Positions 8,553 through 18,040 of a DNA stretch of 64,000 nt are shown piece by piece. The notes under the pieces were generated by a model. That model had not been told where the DNA came from. It did no database searches and was given only the letters and a program-made list of their open reading frames with translations. This DNA is from Niveispirillum fermenti (GTDB lineage Bacteria; Pseudomonadota; Alphaproteobacteria; Azospirillales; Azospirillaceae). Numbering within the stretch: the first letter of the stretch is position 1; every line of letters starts with the position of its first letter. The stretch is from contig NZ_JBLTXA010000003.1 in the NCBI RefSeq assembly GCF_048066175.1, forward strand, positions 62,001 through 126,000, given 5' to 3'. The translations under genes were made by a program, and so were the position numbers.

Positions 8553-9440
8553 CTAAAGCTTCATGTCAAAGAAGTTCATGTTCAGGCCCGGCACGTCATA
8601 TTCGGCATAGCCGAAGCGCCGGAACCCATGCAGCGGATAGAAGGTCGGGGCCTGGCAATCCATCGTCTCCACCGCGGCCCGCGTGCAGCCCATCCGCCGT
8701 CCCTCGTCCAGGGCGGCGGCCAGCATGGCAAAGCCCGTGCCGGTGCCGCGCAGCCCTTCCTCCACCCACACCATGTCGACCATGAAGTCGGTTCCCACGG
8801 CATAGCAAAGGGCGGCCCCGCGCGGGGCGTTGTTGGTGCGGTCGCGGACATAGGCTGCCACCAGCCGGACGGGGGCACCCAGCAGTCCCTGACGGCGGGC
8901 ATCGGTGATGCGCCATATCTCCTGCGACAGCGGCCGGGGCGGCGGCTCGTGGATGGCCAGCGCCAGGCCCGGCGGCATGTCCCGCCCCCCACCGTCGCGC
9001 GCGGCCAGCCGCTTTTCCAGCACCGTGAAGGCCCCGCCGCTTATATGGTCCGCGATCACCTGCCGCAACCCGAAGCCGGCGGCCAGATAGGGGGCCGTAT
9101 CGTCATGGGCGCGGACCACCATGATCAGCCGGTCCACGTCGCGGCGCAGCAGCTCCGCCTCCGTGCGGGCCAGCAGGGTGGAGATGGCCGGCGCCGCTTC
9201 AACCCCCGGCGCCGCCCAGGCGCCCCAGAAGCAATAGGCATCGCGGCCCCACAGCGTCAGCGAGAGACCGGCCTGCGGCGTGCCCTTCTCCTGATCGCTG
9301 GCAACCAGCACGAAACGGCCGGCGGCCGGCGGCAGGTTGGCGGCGTTGTAGGCCATCAGCCCGTTCAGCACGATCTCGGCGTCGGGCGCCGTGAGCGGCA
9401 CGTCATGTTCGATGCTGATGCGGATATCGGGGGAGACCAT
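8553..9440 (-). CDS. GNAT-family acetyltransferase, two-domain, between sufC and sufD
   Basis: The product has 295 residues and the same double-GNAT length as the neighbour at 6393-7286. The C-terminal domain has an acetyl-CoA loop of the RGTGTGFAML type (about 231-240) and the end motif PTFYPLHGFRRFGY (about 265-278). The N-terminal half keeps the fold-like pattern but lacks the R/QxxGxG loop (APGVEAAPAI at that position), so it is probably non-catalytic. It starts with ATG 18 bases after sufC and ends 3 bases before sufD. The substrate is unknown. Confidence 0.85.
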   Translation of the reverse strand: MVSPDIRISIEHDVPLTAPDAEIVLNGLMAYNAANLPPAAGRFVLVASDQEKGTPQAGLSLTLWGRDAYCFWGAWAAPGVEAAPAISTLLARTEAELLRRDVDRLIMVVRAHDDTAPYLAAGFGLRQVIADHISGGAFTVLEKRLAARDGGGRDMPPGLALAIHEPPPRPLSQEIWRITDARRQGLLGAPVRLVAAYVRDRTNNAPRGAALCYAVGTDFMVDMVWVEEGLRGTGTGFAMLAAALDEGRRMGCTRAAVETMDCQAPTFYPLHGFRRFGYAEYDVPGLNMNFFDMKL

Positions 9441-9458
9441 GGCCGCGGGCCCTTCGTC

Positions 9459-10217
9459 CTAAGCCGCCTCGGTCACGCCGAATTCGGCATAACCCTTGGC
9501 TTCCAGCTCCAGGGCCAGTTCCTTGCCGCCCGTCTTCTGGATGCGGCCATGGGCCAGCACATGCACCACATCGGGCACGATATAGTCCAGCAGGCGCTGG
9601 TAATGCGTGATGACCAGCATGCCGCGGCCGGGGCCGCGCAGCTTGTTCACGCCCTCGGCCACGATCTTCAGCGCGTCGATGTCCAGGCCGCTGTCGGTTT
9701 CGTCCAGAATGGCCAGCTTGGGCTGCAGCACGGCCATCTGAAGCGCTTCGTTGCGCTTCTTCTCACCCCCGGAGAAGCCGACATTGACGGCGCGCTTGAT
9801 CATCTCGTCCGTCATCGACAGATCCTTGGCCTTGGCCCGGATCAGCTTCAGGAACTGCATCGCGTCCAGCGGGCTCTCGCCGCGCGTCTTGCGCACGGCG
9901 TTCAGCGCCTCCTTCAGGAAGGTGGTGTTCGAGACGCCGGGAATTTCCACCGGATACTGGAAGGCCAGGAACAGGCCGGCGGCGGCCCGCTCCTCGATCT
10001 CCATGGACAGCAGATCGCGGCCGTCGAAGGTCACGGACCCTTCGGTGATCTCGTATCCCTCACGGCCCGCCAGCACATAGGACAGCGTGCTCTTGCCCGA
10101 CCCGTTGGGGCCCATGATGGCATGCACCTCCCCCGGATTGATGGTCAGATCGATCCCTTTCAGGATCGCCTTGCCATCGACAGCGGCATGCAGGTTCTTG
10201 ATTTCGATCAGGGACAT
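9459..10217 (-). CDS. sufC: SufC, Fe-S assembly ATPase
   Basis: The product has 252 residues, an ABC-type ATPase that powers the SufBC2D scaffold rather than transport. The Walker A is GPNGSGKSTL (about residue 36). The SufC-type signature is FSGGEKKRNEALQMA, with the EKKRNE sequence diagnostic of the family. The Walker B is LAILDETDSGLDIDAL, and the H-loop is VITHYQRLL. A long 539-base gap separates it from sufB, filled by a GIY-YIG gene and repeats. Confidence 0.97.
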   Translation of the reverse strand: MSLIEIKNLHAAVDGKAILKGIDLTINPGEVHAIMGPNGSGKSTLSYVLAGREGYEITEGSVTFDGRDLLSMEIEERAAAGLFLAFQYPVEIPGVSNTTFLKEALNAVRKTRGESPLDAMQFLKLIRAKAKDLSMTDEMIKRAVNVGFSGGEKKRNEALQMAVLQPKLAILDETDSGLDIDALKIVAEGVNKLRGPGRGMLVITHYQRLLDYIVPDVVHVLAHGRIQKTGGKELALELEAKGYAEFGVTEAA

Positions 10218-10265
10218 CGCCTTACACCCATTCCTTAGGGGACCTTGGTCCCAATCCTTCCTCTG

Positions 10266-10316
10266 CTGTCATTCCAGCGAAAGCGGGATTGACAGTGACG
10301 CTGCTAAAGCAGCGTC
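10266..10316. repeat. Degenerate 'GTCATTCC-GCGAAAGCGGGAT' palindromic repeat plus hairpin
   Basis: One degenerate copy of the common proteobacterial repeat GTCATTCC..GCGAAAGCGGGA starts at 10268. A 9-bp hairpin (GACGCTGCT/AGCAGCGTC, 10297-10316) follows and contains the stop codon of the GIY-YIG gene. It flanks the 3' side of that gene; two better copies flank its 5' side. Confidence 0.7.
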
Positions 10317-10588
10317 GAACTCAAATCCTTCCACTCCGGATTGGAGGCTTCGATCAACTCCAGCTTCCAGTCGCGGTTCCATTTCTTCATCTGCTTTTCC
10401 CGAAAGATCGCATCATCTATCCGGTCGAAAAGCTCGTAATGGACCAGTGTTTTCACACCATACTGCTTGGAGAAGCCGTCCACCAATCCTTCCCGGTGTT
10501 CGTAAATCCGCCGTCCGATGTCGCTTGTCACCCCGATATAAAGGGTACCGTTGCGCTGACTGGCGAGGATGTAGACGTAACCGGGCAC
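10304..10588 (-). CDS. Small GIY-YIG nuclease-domain protein
   Basis: The product has 94 residues from a GTG at 10588 with AAGGAAGG just upstream. A longer ATG-initiated frame translates the flanking repeat (LDPRFRGDDGG), a well-known annotation artefact, so I reject it. The GIY-YIG core is visible as GYVYILASQRNGTLYIGVTSD, with the catalytic arginine region RRIYEHREGL and later YELFDRIDDAIFREKQMKKWNRDWKLELIE. The family is the small YhbQ/COG2827-like group, with predicted metal-dependent nuclease activity and unknown cellular role. It is inserted between sufB and sufC and enclosed by palindromic repeats. Confidence 0.88.
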   Translation of the reverse strand: MPGYVYILASQRNGTLYIGVTSDIGRRIYEHREGLVDGFSKQYGVKTLVHYELFDRIDDAIFREKQMKKWNRDWKLELIEASNPEWKDLSSTLL

Positions 10589-10617
10589 ACCCCTTCCTTT
10601 CCGCTTCCATCCTTCTC

Positions 10618-10731
10618 CACCGTCATCCCCGCGAAAGCGGGGATCCAGCGTAGCGGCGTCAGCCGCGATAGGACTCATATCGGCGCCAACCGCGCCTCAC
10701 ACTGGATTCCCGCTTTCGCGGGAATGACGGT
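10618..10731. repeat. Inverted pair of GCGAAAGCGGG palindromic repeats
   Basis: Two copies lie in opposite orientation: CCGTCATCCCCGCGAAAGCGG at 10619 onward and CGCTTTCGCGGGAATGACGG ending at 10730. Each forms a hairpin with a GAAA/TTTC loop (CCCCGC-GAAA-GCGGGG). A small hairpin GCGGCGTCAGCCGC lies between them. This is the arrangement of REP/BIME-type elements. The block spans most of the sufB-to-GIY-YIG gap. Confidence 0.85.
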
Positions 10732-10755
10732 AGTGAGAGTGGGCGGGGGCGTTCA

Positions 10756-12237
<1,482 letters not shown>

Positions 12238-12274
12238 GTCCGTCGCTCCCTATCAACCTTCAACCCGACGCCGT

Positions 12275-12733
12275 TCAACCGGCCAGCGCCGCGCGGCGGG
12301 CCGGCGGCGGCTGGTCGAAATCGAACAGGTTGGGCGTGGCCATGTCGGCCAGCGTCACATCCTCCAGCGCCCGGCGCACGGCGCCGTTCACCTTTTCCCA
12401 ATGGCCCTTGCGCGAGCACAGGCTCTGCACACCGCATGACCCGCTGCCGCCATCCACGCAATCGGTCAGGGCGATGGGCCCCTCGATCGCTTCGATGATA
12501 TGCACGACATTGATGCGGTCGGGCGTGCGCGACAGGCTGTAGCCACCCATCGCGCCGCGGTGCGATTGCAGCAGGTCGCCACGGGCCAGCAGCTTCAACA
12601 GCTTCTGCACCGTCGGCATGGGCAGGCCCGTGCGGTCGGCCAGCGAATTCGCCGTGTGCAGCGCGCCGTCGGCATGCGCCAGCGTGGTCAGGACGACCAC
12701 GGCATAATCCGTCATCTTGCTGAGCCGCAGCAT
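12275..12733 (-). CDS. Rrf2-family Fe-S cluster-sensing regulator of the SUF operon
   Basis: The product has 152 residues. The N-terminus MLRLSKMTDYAVVVLTTLA and LPMPTVQKLLKLLARGDLL form the Rrf2/IscR winged helix. Three cysteines in DCVDGGSGSCGVQSLCSRKGH (about residues 100-115) match the cluster-binding triad of IscR-like proteins. As first gene of the operon it probably senses Fe-S status and controls its own promoter. It belongs to the 'SUF system regulator' branch rather than cyanobacterial SufR. Confidence 0.93.
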   Translation of the reverse strand: MLRLSKMTDYAVVVLTTLAHADGALHTANSLADRTGLPMPTVQKLLKLLARGDLLQSHRGAMGGYSLSRTPDRINVVHIIEAIEGPIALTDCVDGGSGSCGVQSLCSRKGHWEKVNGAVRRALEDVTLADMATPNLFDFDQPPPARRAALAG

Positions 12734-12760
12734 GGGCTTTTGCGAACCTTTCTCAATACA

Positions 12761-12775
12761 GGACCAATCTGGTCC
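12761..12775 (-). promoter_or_regulatory. Candidate operator for the Rrf2 regulator
   Basis: GGACCAATCTGGTCC is a perfect 6-bp inverted repeat around a 3-base centre, 28-42 bases upstream of the regulator's start codon. That position overlaps where a promoter for the operon would lie; TGTATT just downstream on the minus strand is a possible -10. Autoregulation through this site is inferred from location and symmetry. Confidence 0.5.
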
Positions 12776-13401
12776 CGATTAAGTGATCCGACCGGGCACG
12801 ATAGTCAAGCGCCGGCCCACCCCCCCTGCGACACGGGAGACATGCAGTAGCGTGGAAGCCATGGGCCTGCCAAGCAAAGATTGGAGAGGAAATCCGGCTT
12901 CAATGCTGGCTTCCCGCAGCCATGACCTGAGCGGGCAGCTTTCGCCCTGCACCATTCGGCATTGGACGTTGATCGGGTGGCGGGATGGGTGCAGGCTTAA
13001 TTCACTGGCGGGGCAATCGGGACCAATCCCCGCCATGACCGACCTGCCCCGATGACGGGTGGCCGGACAATCGGCCGGATCATTCGCGGCAAAGCCCCCG
13101 CCTCCGCGCGGTTTAAACATGGCTTGTGCCCATCCGGCTGAGGCCGAGAGGCTATCGAAGAAACGGCGGGTCTGTCCGTGACAAGCGGATGGCCCGCCGT
13201 CTTTCGTTTCGGCCCCCCCCTGTGCCGACCGGTATCGGCCCCGTGGGCCCATCCGGTGGGCATACCCCTGCTGGACGATATCCTGATGCAAATGGATTGG
13301 TGGGACGTTTGTCCCAGGCTCGCCATTTTTCAGCCGCCCATGTGCCATCCCCGCTGCGTTCCCTGTTTATCAACTGCGACGTAACAGCGGAGCTTATTCC
13401 C
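12776..13401. other. 626-base intergenic stretch between the SUF regulator and the winged-helix gene
   Basis: This region separates divergent genes. Apart from the SUF operator at its left edge and the strong hairpin at 13163-13209, I see no convincing gene; frames here lack ribosome-binding sites and recognisable content. Confidence 0.5.
13163..13209 (+). terminator. Orphan intrinsic-terminator-like hairpin
   Basis: ACGGCGGG at 13163-13170 pairs with CCCGCCGT at 13193-13200, with additional inner pairing (TCCG/CGGA). It is followed by CTTTCGTTT. No coding gene ends just upstream on the plus strand, so it may end a small RNA or act as an attenuator for the winged-helix gene 190 bases downstream. 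Confidence 0.5.
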
Positions 13402-13794
13402 ATGTTGACTGGCAGCACACTCATGGCCGCCCCCCACGCCAATGGTATGGCGGCACCCGCGCAGCATATGGTGCGGGGTGACCTGGATTTGCGGCTGGAT
13501 ACCGGCCGTGTGCAATGGCGGGGGCGGCCTGTGCCCCTGACCATGACGGAATGCAAGATGGTGCGCCTGATGGCGCAGCGGCCCGGTACGGGCGTCACCT
13601 ATCGCGACCTGTACGATCTGGTCCACGGGCCGGGCTTCATGGCGGGCAAGGGGGCGTCAGGTTACCGTGCCAACGTGCGGGCCTTCATCAAGCGTATCCG
13701 CAAGAAGTTTCGGGACATTGATGATGGGTTCGATGCCATCATCAATGATCCCGGCACGGGCTATAGCTGGGCCAAGCAGGGGGAGGCCGAATAG
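13402..13794 (+). CDS. Stand-alone OmpR/PhoB-type winged-helix DNA-binding protein
   Basis: The product has 130 residues with no receiver domain. After about 25 variable residues comes a trans_reg_C-type domain: LDLRLDTGRVQWRGRPVPLT, then MTECKMVRLMAQRPGTGVTYRDLYDLV, the recognition-helix region RANVRAFIKRIRKKFRDID and the C-terminal wing DAIINDPGTGYSWA. This resembles the DNA-binding half of ChvI-like regulators. GGAG lies about 9 bases upstream of the ATG. The targets are unknown; without a receiver, it would need another input or act constitutively. Confidence 0.8.
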   Translation: MLTGSTLMAAPHANGMAAPAQHMVRGDLDLRLDTGRVQWRGRPVPLTMTECKMVRLMAQRPGTGVTYRDLYDLVHGPGFMAGKGASGYRANVRAFIKRIRKKFRDIDDGFDAIINDPGTGYSWAKQGEAE

Positions 13795-13849
13795 GCTTCC
13801 CCCCCACCGGCGGGCATCGCCCCCGGTCAGCGCCACCTGCCAGGCCGGA

Positions 13850-15649
13850 TCACAGCCCTTCCAGTTCCGTGATGAAGCTGTCCAGAAGGCCCAGTCCCTT
13901 GTTCCAGAAGGACGGGTCCTTCAGGTTCAATCCGAACGGGGCCAGCAGATCGCCATGATGCAGGGTGCCGGCCGCGGACAGCATTTCCATATATTTGGCG
14001 GCAAACGCTTCTCCCTGGCCCTGGACCGCGGCTTCCTGATAGGCGGCGTACAGGCTGTTCACCAGGCAATCGCCGAAGGCATAGGCATAGACATAGAAGG
14101 GTGAATGGACGAAATGCCCGATATAGGCCCAATAGGGCCGATAACTGTCCTCGAACTGGAAGGCGGGGCCCAGGCTTTCGGTCTGCACCTGCATCCAGAT
14201 GTCGGCGATCCGCTCGGCTGACAGTTCGCCTTCCCGCCGCTCGGTATGCAGGGTCCGTTCGAACTGGTAGAATGCGATCTGCCGGATCACCGTGTTGATC
14301 ATATCCTCCACCTTGCCGGCCAGCAGCGCCTTGCGCTTGGCCTTGTCGGTGGTGGCGTCCAGCAGGCTGCGGAAGGTCAGCATTTCCCCGAAGACGGACG
14401 CGGTTTCGGCCAGCGTCAGCGGGGTGGATGCCTGGAGATGGCCCTGGGCCCGGCACAGATACTGATGCACGCCATGGCCCAGCTCATGCGCCAGGGTCAT
14501 CACGTCGCGCGTGCGGCCCATATAGTTCAGCAGCAGATAGGGATGGGCCGAGGGCACCACCGGATGCGCAAAGGCACCGGGGTTCTTGCCCGGGCGCGGC
14601 GGGACATCGATCCAGGGATTGTCGAAGAATTTCTGCCCGATCTCGGCCATGGCCGGGCTGAAGCGGGCATAGGCGCCGCGCACGATCTCCTTGGCATCCG
14701 ACCATGGTATCTTGCGGTCGTCATCGCCGGGCAGCGGGGCGTTGCGGTCCCAGTAATCCAGCTTGTCCTGTTTGAACCATTTGGCCTTCAGGCTGTAATA
14801 GCGGTGGGACAGGCGCGGATAGGCAAGGCGGACCGATGACAGCAGCGCGTCCACCACCTCGTCCTCCACCTGATTGGCCAGGTTGCGGGCCGACCAGGGA
14901 TAGGGGTAGTGGCGCCAGCGATCCTCGATCTCCTTGTCCTTGATCAGGGTGTTCATGATGTGGGCGAAGGTGCGCTGGTTCTTTGCCAGCACGTCGCCCA
15001 GCGCGAGCGCTGCATCCTTGCGCAGCGAGGCATCGGTGGATGACAGCAGGTTCAGCGCCTGGGCGGAGGTCAGGTTCTCCCCCCGCACATTGAAGCGCAG
15101 GTCGGCCAGATGCTCGTCGAACAGGCGGGTCCAGGCGGCGCGGCCGGCCACATGCTTTTCATGGAGCAGCCGTTCGGCCTCGTCGGAAAGCTGGTGCGGC
15201 CGGAACAGACGGGTGTCGCGCAGGAAGGGCATATAGGCGGCCAGCGCCCTGTCCTTCAACTTGGCTTGTATATCCTTGTCCTCCAGCCGGTTGATCTCCA
15301 GCGTGAAGAACAGCAGGTGGACGGAGATGGCGGTCACCCGCTCGCTCATGCCCTGATAGAAGCGGCCGATGGCCGGATCGGCCATGTTGCCGGCATAGAG
15401 CAGGCCGGCATAGCTCATCACCTTGGAAAGGACCTCGTCCAGCCGTTCATAGTCGGCGATGGCCCGGGCCATTTCGGCCCCTGTCAGGCCGGGCAGCTTG
15501 CCCTGGTAGCGGCGGGAGAAGGCGACGGCGTCGGCTTCCGCCTGGTCCAGGTCGGTCTTCAATGCGGGACTGTTGGGTCCGGCATACAGGTCGGACAGGT
15601 CCCAGGTGGGCAATTCACCCAGTTCGGCTTGGTTCAGGCTGTCGGGCAT
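13850..15649 (-). CDS. pepF: M3B family oligoendopeptidase F
   Basis: The product has 599 residues from the ATG at 15649 with a GGAGGGGG site; an extension to 15748 is spurious. The zinc-binding motif HELGH lies in MTLAHELGHGVHQYL (about residue 388), with the third ligand glutamate in the following ETASVFGEMLTF. This is the layout of M3B oligopeptidases, cytoplasmic enzymes that cut short peptides. The C-terminus YAYAFGDCLVNSLYAAYQE is also typical. A 69-residue ORF lies 62 bases upstream in the same direction. Confidence 0.93.
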   Translation of the reverse strand: MPDSLNQAELGELPTWDLSDLYAGPNSPALKTDLDQAEADAVAFSRRYQGKLPGLTGAEMARAIADYERLDEVLSKVMSYAGLLYAGNMADPAIGRFYQGMSERVTAISVHLLFFTLEINRLEDKDIQAKLKDRALAAYMPFLRDTRLFRPHQLSDEAERLLHEKHVAGRAAWTRLFDEHLADLRFNVRGENLTSAQALNLLSSTDASLRKDAALALGDVLAKNQRTFAHIMNTLIKDKEIEDRWRHYPYPWSARNLANQVEDEVVDALLSSVRLAYPRLSHRYYSLKAKWFKQDKLDYWDRNAPLPGDDDRKIPWSDAKEIVRGAYARFSPAMAEIGQKFFDNPWIDVPPRPGKNPGAFAHPVVPSAHPYLLLNYMGRTRDVMTLAHELGHGVHQYLCRAQGHLQASTPLTLAETASVFGEMLTFRSLLDATTDKAKRKALLAGKVEDMINTVIRQIAFYQFERTLHTERREGELSAERIADIWMQVQTESLGPAFQFEDSYRPYWAYIGHFVHSPFYVYAYAFGDCLVNSLYAAYQEAAVQGQGEAFAAKYMEMLSAAGTLHHGDLLAPFGLNLKDPSFWNKGLGLLDSFITELEGL

Positions 15650-15711
15650 TCGCCCCCTCCGGCAAAAAAGGACTGCCGGTTGCATATGGCACGGCGGGAA
15701 CGTCAGTTCAA

Positions 15712-15921
15712 TCAGGCGGCCGTCGTCACGAAGGCGGGCCGGCCGCAATCGTTGCTGGCCATGCGCCCGGCCGTCACGCGCATCAGCCGATGCACATCGT
15801 CGGCGGCGACGCCGTCACGGTCCATCAGCAGCCGCGCGATGGGATCGGCCAGCAGATCATTCAGGCTTGCTTCCCCAAGAAGATCGGGGTTCAGCGGCAA
15901 GGTCGTATCGAAAATATCCAT
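15712..15921 (-). CDS. Small conserved-looking protein of unknown function
   Basis: The product has 69 residues with a strong AGGAGG site 6 bases before the ATG. It contains LLADPIARLLMDRDGVAADDVHRLMR, a helical pattern that reads like a small soluble protein. There is no signal peptide or membrane helix. It is followed after 62 bases by pepF in the same direction and is probably cotranscribed. The function is unknown; I judge it real mainly from the ribosome-binding site. Confidence 0.65.
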   Translation of the reverse strand: MDIFDTTLPLNPDLLGEASLNDLLADPIARLLMDRDGVAADDVHRLMRVTAGRMASNDCGRPAFVTTAA

Positions 15922-16094
15922 TTGTGTCCTCCTGTCCGGGCCCTGCGGCCAGCGTCAGCGGTTCCACGAGGCAACGGGATGATCATGCGCTTGTTCCATG
16001 ACAATACAATGCTCTCATGACCGATTTGACGGACCCTATACCTTTGCGTGGCCGGGTGCCGTGATGCAGGTCACGCGGTCTATGAAATGCCTAT

Positions 16095-16129
16095 GAAAAA
16101 AGGCCGCGGCGGATATCCGCCGCGGCCTT
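16095..16129 (-). terminator. Intrinsic terminator of rho
   Basis: A perfect 30-base palindrome (AAGGCCGCGGCGGAT/ATCCGCCGCGGCCTT, 16100-16129) is followed on the minus strand by a run of T. It lies about 80 bases beyond the rho stop codon. The gene for the termination factor thus ends at a factor-independent site. Confidence 0.85.
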
Positions 16130-16210
16130 CCATCGGGGGAACCGGTGATCGCGGGGGGCGGGGCACACCCCTCACCCCGGCTGGTGACGGCATGAGGGGG
16201 GCGGCTCCGG

Positions 16211-17479
16211 TCACTGGTTCATGCTGTCGAAGAAATCGTTGTTGGTCTTGGACTGTTTCAGCTTGTCGACAAGGAATTCGACGGCGTCCTGCGGACCCAT
16301 CGGGTTCAGGATGCGGCGCAGGATCCACATCTTGGCCAGCGCCCCGCGATCGACCAGCAGATCCTCCTTGCGGGTGCCGGACTTCTGGATGTCCAGCGAC
16401 GGGAAGATGCGCTTGTCGGACAGCTTGCGGTCCAGGACGATTTCGCTGTTGCCCGTGCCCTTGAACTCTTCGAAGATCACCTCGTCCATGCGGCTGCCGG
16501 TATCGATCAGCGCGGTGGCGATGATGGTCAGCGACCCACCTTCCTCGATATTGCGGGCGGCACCAAAGAAGCGCTTGGGGCGCTGCAGGGCGTTGGCATC
16601 GACACCACCCGTCAGCACCTTGCCCGACGAGGGGACGACGGTGTTGTAGGCGCGGCCCAGGCGGGTGATGCTGTCCAGCAGGATGACCACGTCACGCTTA
16701 TGCTCCACCAGGCGCTTGGCCTTTTCCAGCACCATCTCCGTCACCTGCACGTGGCGGGTGGCCGGCTCGTCGAAGGTGGAGGATACGACCTCGCCCCGGA
16801 CCGAGCGGGCCATGTCGGTTACTTCTTCCGGACGCTCATCGATCAGCAGGACGATCAGATAGACTTCCGGATGGTTGGTGGCGATGGAATGGGCGATGTT
16901 CTGCAGCATCACCGTCTTGCCGGTGCGCGGCGGCGCCACGATCAGGGCGCGCTGTCCCTTGCCCAGGGGAGCGACAAGGTCGATGACGCGGGTCGTCATG
17001 TCCTTGCGGCCCTTGCCGGAATTATCGACCTCGACCTCCAGCTTCAGCCGCTCGTCCGGGTAGAGCGGGGTCAGGTTGTCGAAGTTGATGCGGTGGCGCA
17101 CCTTGTCCGGGTGGTCGAAATTGATGGAATTGACCTTCAGCAGGGCGAAGTACCGCTCCCCGTCCTTGGGCGCCCGGATCTGGCCTTCCACCGTATCCCC
17201 GGTGCGCAGGCCGAAGCGCTTGACCTGCGAAGGCGAGATATAGATGTCGTCGGGGCCCGGCAGATAGTTGGCTTCCGGGCTGCGCAGGAAGCCGAACCCA
17301 TCGGGCAGCACCTCCAGCACCCCTTCGCCATAGATCGGCACATCATTGTCGGCAAGCTGCTTCAGAATGGCGAACATCATGTCCTGCTTGCGCAGCGTGC
17401 CGGCATTCTCGATCTGCAGCTCCTCGGCGAAGGCGAGCAGCTCTGCGGGGGTCTTGGCCTTGAGTTCCTGGAGATTCAT
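16211..17479 (-). CDS. rho: Transcription termination factor Rho
   Basis: The product has 422 residues starting at MNLQELKAKTPAELLAFAEEL, the standard Rho N-terminus; the longer frame to 17935 is not credible. The RNA-binding cold-shock-like domain contains GVLEVLPDGFGFLRSPEANYL. The Walker A is in RALIVAPPRTGKTVML (about residue 178) and the Walker B in VVILLDSITRLGRAYN (about 263). Rho is a hexameric RNA helicase that ends transcription. No strong ribosome-binding site precedes the start, and the upstream gap is long, compatible with the leader-based autoregulation known for rho. Confidence 0.97.
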   Translation of the reverse strand: MNLQELKAKTPAELLAFAEELQIENAGTLRKQDMMFAILKQLADNDVPIYGEGVLEVLPDGFGFLRSPEANYLPGPDDIYISPSQVKRFGLRTGDTVEGQIRAPKDGERYFALLKVNSINFDHPDKVRHRINFDNLTPLYPDERLKLEVEVDNSGKGRKDMTTRVIDLVAPLGKGQRALIVAPPRTGKTVMLQNIAHSIATNHPEVYLIVLLIDERPEEVTDMARSVRGEVVSSTFDEPATRHVQVTEMVLEKAKRLVEHKRDVVILLDSITRLGRAYNTVVPSSGKVLTGGVDANALQRPKRFFGAARNIEEGGSLTIIATALIDTGSRMDEVIFEEFKGTGNSEIVLDRKLSDKRIFPSLDIQKSGTRKEDLLVDRGALAKMWILRRILNPMGPQDAVEFLVDKLKQSKTNNDFFDSMNQ

Positions 17480-18013
17480 CGGATCTGGCTTCGGTCGGCC
17501 GGAAGGCCGGTTGCGGGGAGGGGGAAACGGGGGATACCCGTGGGATGTGTCCCATGGCGTGCAGCCGGATCGGGCATGCATCCGGATTGCGGCAGGATCA
17601 CGGCCCTGGAGGCCGCTTGGAGAATCGCTCTGGTAGCCGGTGGCACAGGGTCTGCACGAACTTGCAAGGAGGGGATCAAGAAGGGGATGGGGAGGTGTGA
17701 GCATGCCGGACAGGCATACCCAGGTGACAGCCGCGTCGAATGGCCATCCAAGATGGACTGCCGTCCGGCGATTCGCCCTGACACCTGCCCGGTGCCCGGA
17801 CCCTGCAGGCGCGTTGGGGCGCCCCGTATCCGGCCTTAACCTTCTACCGTGGTCATCGATAGCCCAGCAGCCTGTGCAAGTCAAAGCAAAAGAGTGGGTA
17901 AGCCCTGTTCCACCCTGTCGCAGCCGGATCACCACCTGTTCCCGCCGGATAAGTGCGCCTCATGGCAACGGGAGACTATGCGCAATCGCCTGTTGCTGTA
18001 ATATAGCGTTTAA
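17480..18013. other. 534-base divergent intergenic region, rho leader and response-regulator promoter region
   Basis: The region separates rho (minus) from the response regulator (plus). It probably holds the long rho 5' leader and both promoters. I cannot single out a convincing -35/-10 pair or RNA structure, and no frame here looks like a gene. Confidence 0.5.
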
Positions 18014-18040
18014 ATGGCTTACTTTTTGGGCAACAAGACC

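Noticed and set aside
6867..10238. 1123-residue plus-strand open frame opposite the SUF operon
   Set aside because: It mirrors the coding frames of sufS-sufC on the other strand in very GC-rich DNA, with His/Gln/Arg-rich low-quality composition and no domain.
10618..10731. Palindromes considered as a mobile element with transposase
   Set aside because: No transposase or terminal target duplication is visible; only a GIY-YIG gene is associated.
12779..13348. Minus-strand frame in the SUF regulator upstream region
   Set aside because: No ribosome-binding site, crosses the operator and orphan hairpin, and has no recognisable sequence.
17480..17935. N-terminal extension of Rho
   Set aside because: The family starts at MNLQELK; the upstream part is untranslated leader without domain content.
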